In this document: one piece after another, positions 53,322 through 60,642 of the stretch
Numbering within the stretch: position 1 is the stretch's first letter
Layout: every line of letters starts with the position of its first letter
DNA from: an uncultured Clostridium sp.
Lineage (GTDB): Bacteria; Bacillota_I; Bacilli_A; RF39; UBA660
NCBI GenBank assembly: GCA_946402315.1
Contig: CAMIWC010000002.1
Location: 61,559 to 125,558, forward strand
Direction: 5' to 3'
DNA: 64,000 nucleotides
The notes under the pieces: model-generated
Database searches by the model: none
What the model was told of the DNA's origin: nothing
The model's input: only the letters and a program-made list of their open reading frames with translations
Translations under genes and position numbers: made by a program

Positions 53322-54113
53322 ATGATAAAAAATTTAAGGTTAGGAGAAGCCTTTATAGTTGAAAGTGGAAAAACTTTTGGTCATATGAATTCAAATCCTA
53401 AATTCTATCCACAAGGATGGACTTTAGACCAAATAAAAAGTGATTTCTTATTTAGAAGATGTCAGTTAGGTAACGAATTCGGTTTTGATGGACATAAGAT
53501 GTTTATAGCTGATCAAAAAGATAAAACAGGTACTTATTTTGTTATTGAAAAAGACTTTGTTAAAGCTTATGAAGACGGTTGGGATGCTAGTATTCCACAA
53601 GATATCTTAGTAATGTCTGATAAAGTAACTGAAACTGTTATTGGAGAACCTTTAGCTGACTGTGCTTTAGTAGCTGCTTATGATCCTAGAACTCGTACTG
53701 CTGCTATAGCGCATTGTAGTGCTGAATTAACAGATAAAAGAATACCAGAAGCAACTATTGAAGCATTAAGAAGTGTAACTGATGCTAAAAGCGAGTATAT
53801 TTTAACATATATATCTGCTTGTGCTGGTAGAGGATGGACTTATGATAGACATCCAAGATGGGCTGAGCATGATGATGTATGGGACGGTGCTTTAGTAGAA
53901 GAAAATGGAATTTGGCATATAGATTTAAGACATGCAATAGAAGAACAATTATTACATAAAGGAATATTAGTTTCTAATATGCAAATATCAAATATAGATA
54001 CTCTTACTGATCCTGATTTCTACTCTAATAGTGCAGCTTATAATGGAGACCCAACAAAGTCAGGAAGACACTTTGCAGGAGTATTCTTTAAAGAAAAAAT
54101 AAAAAGTAGATAA
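53322..54113 (+). CDS. Divergent YfiH/PgeF-type (laccase-domain) protein
   Basis: A 263-residue protein with the fold signature of the YfiH (Cu-oxidase_4) family, members of which act on purine nucleosides or correct peptidoglycan. The metal-site Cys and His are recognisable in PLADCALVAAYD and TAAIAHCSAEL, and the C-terminal motif FYSNSAAYNGDPTKSGRHFAG matches the usual fYS...tGR end. The normally conserved GWRG after the His is replaced by CSAE. A long Trp/His-rich stretch (GRGWTYDRHPRWAEHDDVW) sits where the usual GP...C motif is. ATG 53322 is chosen by the GGGGG ribosome site. Function remains open. Confidence 0.75.
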   Translation: MIKNLRLGEAFIVESGKTFGHMNSNPKFYPQGWTLDQIKSDFLFRRCQLGNEFGFDGHKMFIADQKDKTGTYFVIEKDFVKAYEDGWDASIPQDILVMSDKVTETVIGEPLADCALVAAYDPRTRTAAIAHCSAELTDKRIPEATIEALRSVTDAKSEYILTYISACAGRGWTYDRHPRWAEHDDVWDGALVEENGIWHIDLRHAIEEQLLHKGILVSNMQISNIDTLTDPDFYSNSAAYNGDPTKSGRHFAGVFFKEKIKSR

Positions 54114-54130
54114 AATCTACTTTTTTTATT
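54101..54130 (+). terminator. Rho-independent terminator
   Basis: A 10-bp stem (AAAAAGTAGA with TCTACTTTTT), a TAAAA loop and T-rich tail. Confidence 0.8.
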
Positions 54131-54147
54131 TGATAGGTTTATAATAA

Positions 54148-54176
54148 TTGATATTTTTTATTAAAGATATTATAAT
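54148..54176 (+). promoter_or_regulatory. Promoter of the collagen-like gene
   Basis: TTGATA (54148-54153), a 17-nt spacer and a perfect TATAAT (54171-54176). Confidence 0.75.
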
Positions 54177-54200
54177 GTTACTAGAATAGAGTGTGATTAT

Positions 54201-55391
54201 ATGAATAAGAATATTATTGTACTTTATGTTGGAGTAATAATTGCTATTATTTTATCACTAATTAATATGTTTTCTGGTAAGGATAATGGTAAGAGTCAAA
54301 GTATTCAATTTAGAGAAAAAGATGGTTACTTACAATATTTAAGTGAAAATAATGAATGGAAAAATCTTTATGATCTATCTAATTTAAAAGGTACTGATGG
54401 AAAAGATGGAACTGACGGAATAAATGGTATCGATGGTAAAGATGGTGCTAACGGATTAGATGGAAAAAATGGACTTAATGGAAAAAATGGACTTAATGGA
54501 AAAGATGGAATAAATGGTATCAATGGTGTTGATGGTCGAGATGGTAGAGACGGAGTAGATGGTACTAATGGAACAAATGGTGTAGATGGTAGAAAAGTTG
54601 AACTTACTGTAACAGATGGAGTGTTAAAGTGGAGATATGTTGGTGAAACTACATGGAATGATTTAGTTGATTTAACAACATTAATAAATGGAACAACTCC
54701 TCCACAACCAACTCAAGGTATAGTAGTTGCCGTTAATGGAGATTCTAATAATTTAGGATGCTATACAAATGGTACAACTTGTCCTGCTGGGACATTAATG
54801 GAAATTAAGGTTAATTCATCAACAACTCAAGGATTCTACGTTATAAAAGATAATGGAACATCTATAGATTTAATATCTAGAGAAAATATAGGTTCAGCTA
54901 ATATTACAACAGTAGGTTGGTATTATGAAGGAACTGGAATAGCTGGAACTAATGCTAAAGGACCATTAACTGTATTAACTGATTTAAATGAATTAACAGA
55001 TAGTTGGGAAAACATAACAATGCCTACTTATGAATATAATAATAGTGGTGCAGGATATCAAAAATTAACTATTAGTTCTAATAAAGCAACTATAATAGAT
55101 AAAGATGGTAATTCTACTGTAGTAGATGGAACATCTCGTGCAAGATTATTAACAATTGAAGAAGCAAGAGACTTAGGATGTACTACAACTGCTCAATCTT
55201 GTCCAACTTGGTTATATGAGAACTTAGGAACAATTAATGGATCATTGACTCCTTATGGATATTGGACTTTAACTTCATATTCTAATGATAAGAATGTTTT
55301 AAATATAAGAAATACTGGATTAATTGCTAATAACTCAGCTGCTGATGTAAATGGAAGAGGAATTAGACCAGTAATAACTATATCTAAATAA
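54201..55391 (+). CDS. Collagen-like surface protein
   Basis: A 396-residue protein anchored by an N-terminal helix (about 5-24). A short domain with a Trp (ENNEWKNLYDL) precedes 23 uninterrupted Gly-x-y triplets (residues 64-132, mostly G-x-D and G-x-N), then a roughly 260-residue C-terminal module. That module has paired cysteines (GCYTNGTTCP, GCTTTAQSCP) and ends YWTLTSYSND...RGIRPVITISK, similar in style to the module ends of the prepilin-like protein at 35133. Collagen-like stalks that display a head domain are common in Gram-positive surface proteins. No LPxTG motif is present. Confidence 0.85.
   Translation: MNKNIIVLYVGVIIAIILSLINMFSGKDNGKSQSIQFREKDGYLQYLSENNEWKNLYDLSNLKGTDGKDGTDGINGIDGKDGANGLDGKNGLNGKNGLNGKDGINGINGVDGRDGRDGVDGTNGTNGVDGRKVELTVTDGVLKWRYVGETTWNDLVDLTTLINGTTPPQPTQGIVVAVNGDSNNLGCYTNGTTCPAGTLMEIKVNSSTTQGFYVIKDNGTSIDLISRENIGSANITTVGWYYEGTGIAGTNAKGPLTVLTDLNELTDSWENITMPTYEYNNSGAGYQKLTISSNKATIIDKDGNSTVVDGTSRARLLTIEEARDLGCTTTAQSCPTWLYENLGTINGSLTPYGYWTLTSYSNDKNVLNIRNTGLIANNSAADVNGRGIRPVITISK
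54390..54596 (+). repeat. Collagen-like Gly-x-y coding repeat (23 triplets)
   Basis: A 207-bp run of GGN-nnn-nnn codon triplets. Within it an 18-bp unit is duplicated exactly (54462-54479 and 54480-54497), a sign of slippage-type growth. Confidence 0.9.
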
Positions 55392-55400
55392 TATAAATCT

Positions 55401-55430
55401 AAAAAGTCATTTATATGACTTTTTTTATTT
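55401..55430 (+). terminator. Rho-independent terminator
   Basis: A 10-bp stem (AAAAAGTCAT with ATGACTTTTT), a TTAT loop and T-rich tail. Confidence 0.85.
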
Positions 55431-55438
55431 ATATTTTG

Positions 55439-55447
55439 TGTTATGAT
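55439..55447 (+). promoter_or_regulatory. Extended -10-like promoter of gltX
   Basis: TGTTATGAT, one mismatch from TGnTATAAT, 22 nt before the gltX start. Confidence 0.5.
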
Positions 55448-55469
55448 TTATATGGAATGAGGTTTATAT

Positions 55470-57077
55470 ATGAAAGATGAATTAATTAAATTAATATTTC
55501 CAAATGTGAAAGATAAGTCTTTCTATGAAGAAAAGTATCCTGAAAGAAATCTAAAAGAAGGAGCAGTAGTAACACGTTTTGCACCATCTCCTACTGGATT
55601 TGTTCATATGGGATCGTTGTTCTCTGCTTTTGTAGCTAGTAAAGCTGCTCATGATACTGATGGAGTATTCTTTTTAAGAATTGAAGATACAGATCAAAAA
55701 AGAGAAGTAGAAAATGGAATAGAGAATATTATTAGAGATTTAGATAATTTCGATATAAAAATAGATGAAGGAGTAACTAATTCTGGTGAAATAGGAGCAT
55801 ATGGTCCATATATTCAAACTCATCGTAAAGAGATATATGAGTCATACGCAGCTTATCTTATATCATTAGATTTAGCTTATCCATGTTTTCTGACTGAATC
55901 TGAATTAGAAGAGATGAGAAAACTTCAAGAAGATAATAAAGAAGAAATAGGTTGTTATGGAAAATATGCTAAATATAGAGATTTAACTGATTCTGAAAGA
56001 ATAGAAAAGATAAAAAACGGAGAAAAATTTATTATTCGTTTAAAATCTCAAGGAGATATTAATAAGAGAATACATATAAAAGATTTAATTAAGGGAGAAT
56101 TAGAATTTCCTGAAAATAATATAGATGTTGTACTTATAAAAGGTGATGGATATCCAACATATCACTTTGCACATGCTGTAGATGATTCGTTAATGCATAC
56201 TACTCATGTAATAAGAGGAGATGAATGGTTAAGTTCTTTACCAATACATTATGAATTATTTAAGGTTTTAGGATATAAATTACCTAAATACTGTCATATT
56301 TCTCCTATTATGATTCAAGATGGAGAAAGTAAGAGAAAACTTAGTAAAAGAAAAGATAAAGAAGCAGCTATATCTTATTATCATGGATTAGGAATTCCAA
56401 AAGAAGCTATTAAGTTATATCTTCTTACTATTGCAAATAGTAATTTTGAAGAATGGTACAATGCTAATCCTAAAGAATCTATAGATAAATTTAAATTTGA
56501 TTTCAAAAAGGTTTCTAGTAGTGGTTCTCTATTTGATATGGAAAAACTACTAAATATTTCTAAGAATTATCTTAGTTATCTAGATAAAGAAGATTTTTAT
56601 AATAGATTATTAGAATATACTAAAGAATATGATAATGAATTCTATGAACTATTAGTTAAGTATAAAGATGAATCTATTAACTTTATTAACATTGAAAGAG
56701 AAAGAAAGAAACCAAGAAAAGATTACTCTGGATTTAGTGAAGTAAGAGATAATATGTGGTACATGTTTGATGAATTATTTGAAAGTGTTGAAAAAGAACC
56801 GGTAAGTGAAATAGTTCGTACTTACTTTAAGGATTACTATAATTATTCTGATAATGAAGAAGATTGGTTCAATCATATGAAAGATTTAGCATCTAAATAT
56901 GGATACGCTACTGATATGAAAGATTATAAAGAGCATCCAGATAATTATCATGGAAGTATTGTAGATGTTTCTAATATGATTAGAGTTGCAATTACTACTA
57001 AATCTAATACACCTAATTTATATAATATTCTTCAAATATTAGGAAAAGAACGAATCGAAAAGAGAATAAATGATTAG
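55470..57077 (+). CDS. gltX: Glutamyl-tRNA synthetase
   Basis: A 535-residue class I synthetase charging tRNA-Glu (a tRNA-Glu lies at 51845). Signatures: RFAPSPTGFVHMGSLFSAF with HMGS as the HIGH motif, the KMSKS equivalent KLSKRKDKEA, and GDGYPTYHFAHAVDD. It is some 50 residues longer than usual (about 470-490), with extra length in the C-terminal anticodon-binding half. TGAGG precedes ATG 55470. The many acidic insertions do not disturb active-site motifs. Confidence 0.93.
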   Translation: MKDELIKLIFPNVKDKSFYEEKYPERNLKEGAVVTRFAPSPTGFVHMGSLFSAFVASKAAHDTDGVFFLRIEDTDQKREVENGIENIIRDLDNFDIKIDEGVTNSGEIGAYGPYIQTHRKEIYESYAAYLISLDLAYPCFLTESELEEMRKLQEDNKEEIGCYGKYAKYRDLTDSERIEKIKNGEKFIIRLKSQGDINKRIHIKDLIKGELEFPENNIDVVLIKGDGYPTYHFAHAVDDSLMHTTHVIRGDEWLSSLPIHYELFKVLGYKLPKYCHISPIMIQDGESKRKLSKRKDKEAAISYYHGLGIPKEAIKLYLLTIANSNFEEWYNANPKESIDKFKFDFKKVSSSGSLFDMEKLLNISKNYLSYLDKEDFYNRLLEYTKEYDNEFYELLVKYKDESINFINIERERKKPRKDYSGFSEVRDNMWYMFDELFESVEKEPVSEIVRTYFKDYYNYSDNEEDWFNHMKDLASKYGYATDMKDYKEHPDNYHGSIVDVSNMIRVAITTKSNTPNLYNILQILGKERIEKRIND

Positions 57078-57105
57078 TCTATATCTTTAAATTTAGACTA
57101 AAATG

Positions 57106-57114
57106 TGGTATAAT
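57106..57114 (+). promoter_or_regulatory. Extended -10 promoter of the NfeD-SPFH operon
   Basis: TGGTATAAT, a full TGnTATAAT match, 20 nt before the NfeD-like gene. Confidence 0.65.
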
Positions 57115-57134
57115 TATCATCAGGAGGTAGAGTT

Positions 57135-57554
57135 ATGGAATACTTTTGGTTTGTAATGATTTTGGTTTTAAGTTTTATTGAACTAATTACCGTAAGTTTA
57201 GTTACAGTATGGTTTGTAGCTAGTGCAATTGTTGCTTGGATATTATCATTCTTTGATGTACCATTTGGCGTTCAATTTGCTGTCTTTGTAGTATTAGGTA
57301 TTGTTTTATTGATTACTACAAGAAAACAACTTACTAGTTGGCTTAATAAAAATAAACACAAAACAAATTTGGATCGTGTTTTAGAAATGACTGGTGTAGT
57401 AACTAAGGAAATTAAGAAAAACGATACAGGGGAAGTAAAGGTTGATGGAAAAAGATGGACCGCTGTAGCTGACCATAAAATAGAAGTTGGAGCTACTGTA
57501 AAAATCCTTCGTATTGAGGGAGTTAAATTAGTCGTTGAGGAGGAGAAAGATTAA
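57135..57554 (+). CDS. NfeD-like membrane protein
   Basis: A 139-residue short NfeD protein: two or three membrane helices in the first 65 residues (WFVMILVLSFIELITVSLVTV, FGVQFAVFVVLGIVLLITT) and a C-terminal OB-fold domain (GVVTKEIKKNDTGEVKVDGK ... RWTAVAD). NfeD proteins partner SPFH proteins in membrane microdomains, and the SPFH gene follows with a one-base overlap (TAATG). AGGAGG precedes ATG 57135. Confidence 0.93.
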   Translation: MEYFWFVMILVLSFIELITVSLVTVWFVASAIVAWILSFFDVPFGVQFAVFVVLGIVLLITTRKQLTSWLNKNKHKTNLDRVLEMTGVVTKEIKKNDTGEVKVDGKRWTAVADHKIEVGATVKILRIEGVKLVVEEEKD

Positions 57555-58447
57555 TGGAATTATTTTGGTTTATATTAGTACTTGCTGTTATTATCATAAT
57601 TACTTGTGTAAAAGTAGTATCACAAGCTGAAGCAGTAGTTATTGAACGTGTTGGATCTTACTTAGAAACATGGAACAATGGACTACATTTTAAACTACCA
57701 TTTGTTGACAGAATCGTTAACAGAATTACTCTAAAAGAGATTGTAAGAGACTTCTTACCACAATCAGTTATTACAAAAGATAACGTTAGTATGCAAATAG
57801 ATACTATCGTATATTATCAAATTACAGATCCTAAATTATATACTTATGGTATTGAAAATCCAATCGTTGCGATTGAAAACTTAACAGCAACTACACTTCG
57901 TAACTTAATTGGTGAACTAGAGTTAGACCAAACTTTAACATCTAGAGATGCAATTAATGAAAAAATGTGTGCTATTCTTGATGAAGCTACTAACCCTTGG
58001 GGAATAAAGATTAACAGAGTAGAAGTTAAAAATATTATTCCACCTCGTGATATTCAAGAAGCAATGGAAAAACAAATGCGTGCTGAACGTGAAAGACGTG
58101 AAAAAATTCTTCAAGCAGAAGGAGAAAAGAAATCTGCTATCCTTATTGCTGAAGGAGAAAAAGAAAGTGCTATTTTAAGAGCTGAAGCTATTAAACAAAC
58201 TTCTATTAAAGAAGCAGAAGGACAAGCTGAAGCAATTCTTAGAATTAAAGAAGCAGAAGCTGATGGAATTAAACTTCTTAAAGAAGCAAAAGCTGATAAA
58301 TCAGTACTTACTTTAAAGAGTTTTGAAGCACTTGCTAAAGTAGCTGATGGACAATCTACAAAGATTATTGTTCCATCTGATTTACAAAACATTGCAACTT
58401 TATCAACTACTATTGAAGAGATGTTTAAAGACCATAAAAGCGAGTAA
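57554..58447 (+). CDS. SPFH/stomatin-family protein (QmcA-like)
   Basis: A 297-residue stomatin-like protein: one N-terminal helix (about 2-20), the SPFH domain (about 25-185, with VIERVGSYLETWNNGLHFKLPF and the family block NLIGELELDQTL), then a long coiled coil made of AEGEK/AEAIK-type repeats (about 180-250) that drives oligomerisation. It organises membrane microdomains and membrane-protease complexes in related bacteria. Its ATG overlaps the NfeD stop, the classic NfeD-SPFH pair. Confidence 0.94.
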   Translation: MELFWFILVLAVIIIITCVKVVSQAEAVVIERVGSYLETWNNGLHFKLPFVDRIVNRITLKEIVRDFLPQSVITKDNVSMQIDTIVYYQITDPKLYTYGIENPIVAIENLTATTLRNLIGELELDQTLTSRDAINEKMCAILDEATNPWGIKINRVEVKNIIPPRDIQEAMEKQMRAERERREKILQAEGEKKSAILIAEGEKESAILRAEAIKQTSIKEAEGQAEAILRIKEAEADGIKLLKEAKADKSVLTLKSFEALAKVADGQSTKIIVPSDLQNIATLSTTIEEMFKDHKSE

Positions 58448-58455
58448 AAATTGAT

Positions 58456-58481
58456 AAAAAGACCATTTAGGTCTTTTTTTG
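58456..58481 (+). terminator. Rho-independent terminator
   Basis: A 9-bp stem (AAAAAGACC with GGTCTTTTT), an ATTTA loop and further T residues. Confidence 0.85.
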
Positions 58482-58508
58482 TTTTTGTCATGAACAAACT
58501 CAAATATC

Positions 58509-58537
58509 TTGACTTTTTTTCATATTTGTAGTATCTT
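58509..58537 (+). promoter_or_regulatory. Promoter of greA
   Basis: TTGACT (58509-58514), a 17-nt spacer and TATCTT (58532-58537), leaving an unusually long leader of roughly 30 nt for this window. Confidence 0.65.
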
Positions 58538-58571
58538 GTTAAAAGTATGTGTTTGAAAGAGGTGCATTACA

Positions 58572-59039
58572 ATGAAAGATAAAAAAATATACTTAACTCA
58601 AGAAGGATTAGATGAACTAAAAACTGAGCTAGATGATTTAATTAATGTACAACGTCCAAGAAATATTATAGCTATTAAAGAAGCACGTGCTTTAGGTGAT
58701 TTATCTGAAAACGCTGACTATGATGCTGCTAAAAATGAACAAGCTGAAATAGAAGGTCGTATTAAAAAAATAGAAAAAATGTTAGAAAACGTTGAAATTA
58801 TAAATGAAATTAAAACTGATAAAGTATCAATTGGATCAACTGTATCTGTTAAATATGTAGATGATGATGATACTGATGAATATAAAATAGTTGGTAGTCA
58901 AGAAGCAGATCCATTTATGAGTAAAATCTCTAATGAAAGTCCAATTGCAAAAGCAATTCTTAATAAAAGAGTTGGAGATATCGTAGAAGTTGAAAGTCCT
59001 AACGGAGTATATAAAATAGAAATTACTGAAATAAAATAG
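58572..59039 (+). CDS. greA: Transcription elongation factor GreA
   Basis: A 155-residue factor that rescues backtracked RNA polymerase by stimulating transcript cleavage. The N-terminal antiparallel coiled coil (1-~75) carries the acidic tip in RALGDLSENADYDAAK, and the C-terminal FKBP-like domain contains the ISNESPIAKAILNKRVGD block. Full length for the family. GAGGTG precedes ATG 58572. It is monocistronic with its own promoter and terminator. Confidence 0.96.
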   Translation: MKDKKIYLTQEGLDELKTELDDLINVQRPRNIIAIKEARALGDLSENADYDAAKNEQAEIEGRIKKIEKMLENVEIINEIKTDKVSIGSTVSVKYVDDDDTDEYKIVGSQEADPFMSKISNESPIAKAILNKRVGDIVEVESPNGVYKIEITEIK

Positions 59040-59066
59040 AAACATTTTTATAATGTTTCTTTTTTA
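59038..59066 (+). terminator. Rho-independent terminator of greA
   Basis: A 9-bp stem (AGAAACATT with AATGTTTCT), a 5-nt loop and T run. Confidence 0.85.
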
Positions 59067-59070
59067 GTAC

Positions 59071-59099
59071 TTGAAAAATAATAGTTTTAGTTATAAAAT
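59071..59099 (+). promoter_or_regulatory. Promoter of the hisS-aspS operon
   Basis: TTGAAA (59071-59076), a 17-nt spacer and TAAAAT (59094-59099), just before the T-box leader. Confidence 0.65.
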
Positions 59100-59105
59100 T
59101 AGGTT

Positions 59106-59308
59106 AGTTTCTGTGAAAGAGGAGTAAATATATAAAAGTTTTTAGAGAAAGTATGGTTGGTGCAAATACTTAAACTAATATATATTGAAGACACTTTATA
59201 AAACATAGAACGTTAATACGCGTTAAGTATTTGAGATAACAAATGTTATGAATTAAGGTGGTACCACGAAAAAGAAGATTCGTCCTTATGTTGGTATTGC
59301 TTTTTTTG
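59106..59308 (+). promoter_or_regulatory. T-box riboswitch of hisS-aspS, aspartate specifier GAC
   Basis: It contains the Stem I GGAGTAA motif, the distal loop GTTGGTGCAAAT, and the T-box AAGGTGGTACCACG (59255-59268), which can pair with GGTATTGCTTT before a T run (terminator). The specifier by position is GAC (59190-59192, Asp), matching aspS. It reads GACAC, so a His codon CAC overlaps at 59192-59194. Confidence 0.92.
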
Positions 59309-59324
59309 TTTATAGGAGGTATTT

Positions 59325-60641
59325 ATGATAACAAAACCAAAAGGATGTCATGATATTTATGGAGATCAAGCTAGAAAATTTAAATATGTAGACAAAGTAA
59401 TTGATGATTTAATGAAAGAGTATAATTATGACTTTATGCGTACTCCAATATTTGAATCTAGTGAATTATTCCATAGAGGTGTAGGAGATACTACTGATAT
59501 TGTTACAAAAGAAACTTATGACTTTGTAGATAGAGGAGATCGTAATATGACTCTACGTCCAGAAGGAACTGCTGGAATAGTAAGAAGTTATATTGAAAAC
59601 AAAATGTATGGAGAAGGTACTCAACCAGTAAAAGTTTATTATAATGGTACAATGTATCGTTATGAGAGACCCCAATCTGGAAGAGATAGAGAACTTACTC
59701 AATTTGGAGTAGAAGTTTTAGGTAGTGATGACCCATATATAGATGCAGAGGTAATATCTATTCCTGTTAATTTATTTAAGTTATTAGGACTACAAGAAGT
59801 TAAAGTAAATATTAATACTCTAGGTGATAATGAATCTCGTAATAATTATAGAGAAGCACTTGTTGAATACTTTAAACCTCATATAAATGATTTATGTGAA
59901 GACTGCCAAGAGAGATTTAAAAAGAATCCATTAAGAATTCTTGATTGTAAGGTAGATGGAGAAAATGAAATTATTAAAAATGCTCCTAAGACAATAGATT
60001 ATTTAAATGAAGAAAGTAAGAAAAGATTTGAACAAGTTAAGAAATATTTATCACTTCTAGAAGTAGATTATGAAGTTAATCCTAATATTGTAAGAGGATT
60101 AGATTACTACAACCATACAGTATTTGAAATAGAAGCTAAAGTAGAAGGATTTGGATCTAATAATGTCCTTGCTGGTGGTGGAAGATATAATGGTTTAGTT
60201 GAACAATTAGATGGACCAAGTACACCAGGAATTGGATTTGCTTTAGGTATGGGAAGACTTATTATGGCATTAGACTTAGAGAAAGTAGAACTACCTATTG
60301 AAAAAAATCTTGATGCTTATATTATGTATGTATCTGATACTGAAAAAGATTATGCAGTTACTTTATGTCAATATTTAAGAATAAATGGATATAAAGTAGA
60401 AATGGAAAATCTAGGAAGAAGTTTGAAGAGTCAATTTAAACAAGCAGATCGTTTAAATAGTAGATTCTTTATAATCTTAAATGATCAAGAATTAGAAACA
60501 GATCAAATAAAGATTAAAGATAATAAGACTAAAGAAGAAACTTTAGTTGGAATAGATTATATTTTATATTACTTTGAAGAAAAATTATCTGAAGAAGATT
60601 ATGATGTAGAAGTTACAGAAACAATTATAGAAGGTGAATAA
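59325..60641 (+). CDS. hisS: Histidyl-tRNA synthetase
   Basis: A 438-residue class II synthetase that charges tRNA-His. Motif 2 region is TMYRYERPQSGRDRELTQFG, and the histidine-specific signatures are VRGLDYYNHTVFEIE and LAGGGRYNGL, with motif 3 GIGFALGMGRL. A C-terminal anticodon-binding domain (about 325-425) follows. TAGGAGG precedes ATG 59325. It is the first gene behind the T-box, and aspS starts one base after its stop. Confidence 0.96.
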   Translation: MITKPKGCHDIYGDQARKFKYVDKVIDDLMKEYNYDFMRTPIFESSELFHRGVGDTTDIVTKETYDFVDRGDRNMTLRPEGTAGIVRSYIENKMYGEGTQPVKVYYNGTMYRYERPQSGRDRELTQFGVEVLGSDDPYIDAEVISIPVNLFKLLGLQEVKVNINTLGDNESRNNYREALVEYFKPHINDLCEDCQERFKKNPLRILDCKVDGENEIIKNAPKTIDYLNEESKKRFEQVKKYLSLLEVDYEVNPNIVRGLDYYNHTVFEIEAKVEGFGSNNVLAGGGRYNGLVEQLDGPSTPGIGFALGMGRLIMALDLEKVELPIEKNLDAYIMYVSDTEKDYAVTLCQYLRINGYKVEMENLGRSLKSQFKQADRLNSRFFIILNDQELETDQIKIKDNKTKEETLVGIDYILYYFEEKLSEEDYDVEVTETIIEGE

Positions 60642-60642
60642 T

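Noticed and set aside
54390..54596. CRISPR-like or non-coding satellite repeat
   Set aside because: The repeat is a Gly-x-y codon pattern in frame within a protein, without constant repeats separated by unique spacers.
57074..57101. Inverted repeat TTAGTCTA/TAGACTAA after gltX as a terminator
   Set aside because: It has a fair 8-bp stem but no T run after it; it could be a weak pause site or chance in AT-rich DNA.
58111..58503. 130-residue minus-strand open frame opposite the SPFH gene
   Set aside because: It is the antisense of the Ala/Glu/Lys coiled coil (giving Ala/Ser/Leu runs), has no ribosome site, and crosses a terminator.
60634..60642. Upstream GTG starts such as GTGAATAATATG before aspS (also before the genes at 32, 7575, 21209, 29682, 41680 and 50961)
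   Set aside because: The GTG is part of the AGGTGA ribosome site in each case; the ATG downstream is correctly spaced, and in mutM it is required for the N-terminal catalytic proline.
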